From TMED23 sp913054205 (GTDB lineage Bacteria > Pseudomonadota > Alphaproteobacteria > Rhodospirillales > UBA2165), in the NCBI GenBank assembly GCA_046582495.1, contig JAYGEG010000209.1:1-17418 (forward strand): a DNA stretch of 17,418 bases, given 5' to 3'. The notes below the pieces were generated by a model, which did not search any database, was not told the origin of the DNA, and saw only the letters and a list, made by a program, of their open reading frames with translations. Of this stretch, positions 14,245 to 17,418 are shown one piece after another. How positions within the stretch are numbered: position 1 is the stretch's first letter; every line of letters starts with the position of its first letter. A program made the position numbers and the translations under genes.

Positions 14245-14616
14245 ATGCCGACAATTAACCAACTTATTCGTAAGCCGCGTAAAGCGCCGATCGTACGGAA
14301 TAAAGTTCCGGCAATGGAAGCATGCCCGCAAAAGCGTGGCGTTTGTACCCGTGTTTATACCACGACGCCGAAGAAACCGAACTCAGCTTTGCGTAAAGTA
14401 GCGCGTGTTCGTTTGACCAACGGTTTTGAAGTTACCTCATACATTCCCGGCGAAGGTCATAACCTTCAAGAGCACAGCGTGGTTTTAATCCGCGGTGGTC
14501 GTGTAAAGGATTTGCCGGGCGTTCGTTATCACATCATTCGTGGCACCTTGGATACGCAAGGCGTCGAAGACCGCCGCCAGCGTCGTTCGAAATACGGCGC
14601 CAAACGGCCGAAGTAA
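14245..14616 (+). CDS. rpsL: 30S ribosomal protein S12
   Basis: S12 lies at the decoding centre and controls accuracy of codon reading. The 123 residues align without gaps to the family: CPQKRGVCTRVYTTTPKKPN at about 27-46 and HNLQEHSVVLIRGGRVKDLP at about 72-91. K43 and K88, the sites altered in streptomycin-resistant mutants, are both lysine, so the wild-type, drug-sensitive form is expected. GAGGAG is 12 nt before the ATG, with a closer GAGG 3 nt away. rpsG starts 12 nt after the stop, so the long S12-S7 gap that holds the S7 repressor site in E. coli is absent here. Confidence 0.98.
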   Translation: MPTINQLIRKPRKAPIVRNKVPAMEACPQKRGVCTRVYTTTPKKPNSALRKVARVRLTNGFEVTSYIPGEGHNLQEHSVVLIRGGRVKDLPGVRYHIIRGTLDTQGVEDRRQRRSKYGAKRPK

Positions 14617-14628
14617 GGGAATAGCTAG

Positions 14629-15099
14629 ATGTCACGTCGTCACGCCGCTGAAAAACGAAAAGTTCTTCCTGATCCCAAATATGGTGATCTGGTTATCACG
14701 CGCCTCATGAACCGCCTTATGCTTGATGGTAAAAAATCCATCGCAGAGAAAATTGTTTATGGTGCGTTTGATGATATGGAGAAGAAGGGTGGTTCCGATC
14801 CTGTTGCAATGTTCCACGAAGCTCTCGCAAACATTAAGCCTCAGGTGGAAGTTCGTTCCCGCCGTGTTGGTGGTGCGACGTATCAAGTTCCAGTTGAAGT
14901 GCGCAGCGAACGCTCACAGGCGTTGGCTTTGCGTTGGATTATTGATTTGGCTCGTAAGCGTTCCGAAAACACCATGGTAGAGCGTCTTGCTGGCGAGTTG
15001 TTGGATGCTTCGAATAACCGCGGCGCCGCTGTGAAGAAACGCGAAGATACCCACAAGATGGCAGAAGCAAATAAAGCCTTCTCCCATTATCGCTGGTAA
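14629..15099 (+). CDS. rpsG: 30S ribosomal protein S7
   Basis: S7 nucleates assembly of the 30S head by binding the 3' major domain of 16S rRNA and contacts E-site tRNA. The 156 residues match the family. Recognisable parts are the N-terminal MSRRHAAEKRKVLPDPKYGD, the segment EVRSRRVGGATYQVPVEVR, and the C-terminal HKMAEANKAFSHYRW. AAGGGA overlaps the rpsL stop region and lies 8 nt before the ATG, consistent with translational coupling to rpsL. fusA starts 30 nt downstream. Confidence 0.98.
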   Translation: MSRRHAAEKRKVLPDPKYGDLVITRLMNRLMLDGKKSIAEKIVYGAFDDMEKKGGSDPVAMFHEALANIKPQVEVRSRRVGGATYQVPVEVRSERSQALALRWIIDLARKRSENTMVERLAGELLDASNNRGAAVKKREDTHKMAEANKAFSHYRW

Positions 15100-15129
15100 A
15101 TCGGGTTACGGTAAGAAAGAAAAAGACCA

Positions 15130-17208
15130 ATGGCACGTACAACCCCCATCGATCGTTACCGCAATATAGGCATCATGGCCCATATTGATGCTGGTAAAAC
15201 CACCACCACGGAACGCATTCTTTATTACACCGGAAAATCCTACAAAATCGGCGAAGTACATGATGGTAACGCCACCATGGACTGGATGGAGCAGGAGCAA
15301 GAGCGCGGCATTACAATTACGTCCGCTGCAACGACCTGCGAATGGAACGATCACCTCATTAACATCATTGATACCCCTGGCCACGTTGACTTCACGATTG
15401 AGGTTGAGCGGTCATTGCGCGTTCTCGATGGTGCCGTTGCTGTTTTTGATAGTGTGGCGGGAGTTGAGCCTCAATCTGAAACGGTATGGCGTCAGGCTGA
15501 CAAATATGAAGTGCCCCGCATTTGTTTTATTAACAAAATGGACCGGACCGGCGCAGACTTTTATCGCTGTGTTGAAATGATCATTGATCGTCTTGGCGCA
15601 ACTCCGTGTGTGATGCAATTGCCGATTGGTGCTGAGAGCGAATTTGCTGGCGTTATCGATCTGGTGAGGATGCAGGCGATCACCTGGAAGAACGAAGATC
15701 TTGGTGCTGAGTATGCCTATTCCGACATCCCCGAAGATCGCCAGGATGAAGCCGCCGAATATCGTAAAAAGCTTGTTGAATTGGTTGTCGAGCACGACGA
15801 CGATGCCATGGAAGCGTATCTCGACGGTACCGACCCCGACGAAGCAACCTTAAAAAACTGTATCCGCATCGGTACGTTGGGCGGTTCTTTTGTACCGATT
15901 TTATTGGGTTCTGCGTTTAAAAATAAAGGCGTGCAGCCTCTTCTGGATGCGGTTGTTGATTATCTTCCAAGCCCAACCGATGTTGGCGCTATTAAAGGTA
16001 TCAGAGCCGGCACTGAAGAGGAGATTGAACGAAATAACTCTGATGATGAGCCATTCGCCGCACTCGCCTTTAAAATTATGACTGATCCGTTTGTTGGTTC
16101 TTTAACATTTGTGCGTATCTATTCTGGCACTCTCGATGCCGGTTCCTACGTTCAGAACACTGTTAAAAATAAACGTGAACGTGTTGGGCGGATGCTGATG
16201 ATGCATGCCAACTCACGTGAGGACGTTAAAGAAGCATGTGCCGGCGATATTATCGCGCTTGCTGGTCTGAAAGATACAACGACCGGTGATACGCTTTGCT
16301 CTCCTGATGATCAGGTGGTCCTGGAGCGCATGGAATTCCCTGATCCTGTTATCGAAATCGCTGTTGAGCCAAAAACCAAAGCCGACCAGGAAAAAATGGG
16401 TCAGGCGTTGGCTCGTTTGGCATCTGAAGATCCATCCTTCCGTGTGACCAGTGATGAAGAAAGTGGTCAGACCATTATTAAAGGTATGGGCGAGCTTCAC
16501 CTGGAGATCATCGTTGATCGCATGAAGCGTGAATTTAGTGTTGAAGCCAATATTGGCGCCCCTCAGGTTGCCTATCGCGAGACAATTAAAATCCCGGCGG
16601 ATGTTGATTACACTCACAAAAAACAAACAGGCGGTGCGGGTCAATTTGCGCGTCTTAAAATTAAGTTTGAGCCTCTACCTCCTGGATCAGGCTTCGAATT
16701 TGAAAGCTCGATCGTTGGCGGTAATGTTCCTAAGGAATATATCCCAGGTGTTGAGAAGGGCCTCAAAAGCTCACTTGAAACAGGACCGCTTTCCGGATTC
16801 CCTGTCACCGATCTTAAGATTTCTCTATATGACGGCGCCTATCATGATGTTGACTCTTCGGTTATGGCTTTTGAAATTGCAGCTCGTGCGGCATTCCGTG
16901 AAGGCGTGATGAAAGCTAAACCTTGTTTGCTTGAGCCGGTCATGAAAGTCGAAGTCGTGACCCCAGAAGAATATATGGGTGACATTATCGGTGATCTGAA
17001 TTCACGCCGGGGTGCCGTGGGCTCGATGGATCAACGTGGTAATGCGCGGGTTATCCTCTGCATGGTGCCGTTGGCTAATATGTTTGGTTATGTGAACACT
17101 CTGCGGTCTATGTCCCAGGGTCGTGCGCAATTCTCTATGCATTTCGATCATTATGCTGAGCTTCCACAAGCTGTTTCTGAGGAAGTTCGGGAACGCCTAG
17201 CGGGATAA
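15130..17208 (+). CDS. fusA: Elongation factor G
   Basis: EF-G is the GTPase that drives translocation and, with the recycling factor, ribosome splitting. It has 692 residues, standard for bacterial FusA. GTPase motifs are AHIDAGKT (17-24), the switch I region ERGITITSAATT, DTPGH (81-85, catalytic H85) and NKMD (135-138). The domain IV segment QTGGAGQFAR begins at 499, and the domain IV tip includes YHDVDSS with H572. The C-terminal domain V contains GDIIGDLNSRRGAVGSMDQR. The ribosome site is weak, only purine-rich AAGAAAGAAAAAG before the ATG. It sits between rpsG and the second tuf, the usual str order. Confidence 0.99.
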   Translation: MARTTPIDRYRNIGIMAHIDAGKTTTTERILYYTGKSYKIGEVHDGNATMDWMEQEQERGITITSAATTCEWNDHLINIIDTPGHVDFTIEVERSLRVLDGAVAVFDSVAGVEPQSETVWRQADKYEVPRICFINKMDRTGADFYRCVEMIIDRLGATPCVMQLPIGAESEFAGVIDLVRMQAITWKNEDLGAEYAYSDIPEDRQDEAAEYRKKLVELVVEHDDDAMEAYLDGTDPDEATLKNCIRIGTLGGSFVPILLGSAFKNKGVQPLLDAVVDYLPSPTDVGAIKGIRAGTEEEIERNNSDDEPFAALAFKIMTDPFVGSLTFVRIYSGTLDAGSYVQNTVKNKRERVGRMLMMHANSREDVKEACAGDIIALAGLKDTTTGDTLCSPDDQVVLERMEFPDPVIEIAVEPKTKADQEKMGQALARLASEDPSFRVTSDEESGQTIIKGMGELHLEIIVDRMKREFSVEANIGAPQVAYRETIKIPADVDYTHKKQTGGAGQFARLKIKFEPLPPGSGFEFESSIVGGNVPKEYIPGVEKGLKSSLETGPLSGFPVTDLKISLYDGAYHDVDSSVMAFEIAARAAFREGVMKAKPCLLEPVMKVEVVTPEEYMGDIIGDLNSRRGAVGSMDQRGNARVILCMVPLANMFGYVNTLRSMSQGRAQFSMHFDHYAELPQAVSEEVRERLAG

Positions 17209-17279
17209 GTGACAGAGTAACGTAAACGGTTAATTTGAATTTTAATTTTGGTTAAATCCAATTCGTCGGAGTAAGAAAT

Positions 17280-17418
17280 ATGTCGAAGGAAAAATTTGAG
17301 CGGACAAAACCGCATTGTAACGTTGGCACGATTGGTCACGTTGACCATGGTAAAACGACGCTGACAGCAGCGATCACGAAGGTTCTTGCTGAATCTGGCG
17401 GCGCTGAGTTCACCGATT
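17280..17418 (+). CDS. tuf: Elongation factor Tu, N-terminal part (3' end outside window)
   Basis: The first 46 codons of EF-Tu are visible, beginning MSKEKFERTKPHCNVGTI, with the P-loop GHVDHGKT at residues 19-26, then LTAAITKVLAESGGAEFTD at the edge. GGAG (17268-17271) sits 8 nt before the ATG. The 71-nt gap after fusA shows no terminator. This copy is the str-operon tuf; the other, whose 3' end opens the window, belongs to the tRNA-Trp/secE string. Two tuf copies in these positions are common in Proteobacteria. Confidence 0.97.
   Translation, partial: MSKEKFERTKPHCNVGTIGHVDHGKTTLTAAITKVLAESGGAEFTD

Overview
This window is a bacterial core information-processing locus read entirely on the + strand. 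The order is tuf (3' end), tRNA-Trp, secE, nusG, rplK, rplA, rplJ, rplL, rpoB, rpoC, then rpsL, rpsG, fusA and tuf (5' end). The arrangement tuf/tRNA-Trp/secE/nusG, RpoB and RpoC of about 1390-1400 residues, a GTG-started L10 of 173 residues, and a second tuf after fusA all fit an Alphaproteobacterium of moderate GC. A lineage below class cannot be fixed from this sequence; a Rhodospirillales- or Emcibacterales-like origin is only an impression.

Region 1 (1-12366) is the ribosomal protein / RNA polymerase gene string. It begins inside EF-Tu, passes through tRNA-Trp, encodes a translocase subunit (SecE) and a transcription factor (NusG), then the stalk-base and stalk proteins L11, L1, L10 and L7/L12, and finally the beta and beta' subunits of RNA polymerase. 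Three gaps carry RNA structure. The nusG-rplK gap has a candidate L1-responsive leader, the rplA-rplJ gap has a recognisable L10 leader, and the 298-nt rplL-rpoB gap holds several hairpins. A strong intrinsic terminator closes the string after rpoC.

Region 2 (12367-13993) separates rpoC from rpsL and is the only non-housekeeping part. It holds a GC-rich compound palindrome (about 12480-12616) that looks like a dispersed intergenic repeat. After it comes a decayed gene (12706-13811) for a secreted Asp-box beta-propeller protein, broken by two in-frame TAA codons and one frameshift. The rest is an AT-rich spacer.

Region 3 (13994-17418) is the str operon. It has its own near-consensus sigma70 promoter (TTGACG, 17 nt, TATATT) and a leader of about 215 nt with two small open frames and a strong hairpin. 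The genes rpsL, rpsG, fusA and the start of a second tuf follow. Together the genes supply ribosome parts, elongation factors, RNA polymerase and its elongation factor NusG.

I found no clear new defence, mobile or metabolic system. The items most worth a second look are the pseudogene and palindrome between rpoC and rpsL, the possible alternative folds in the L10 leader, the L1-like leader before rplK, and the small open frames and hairpin ahead of rpsL.
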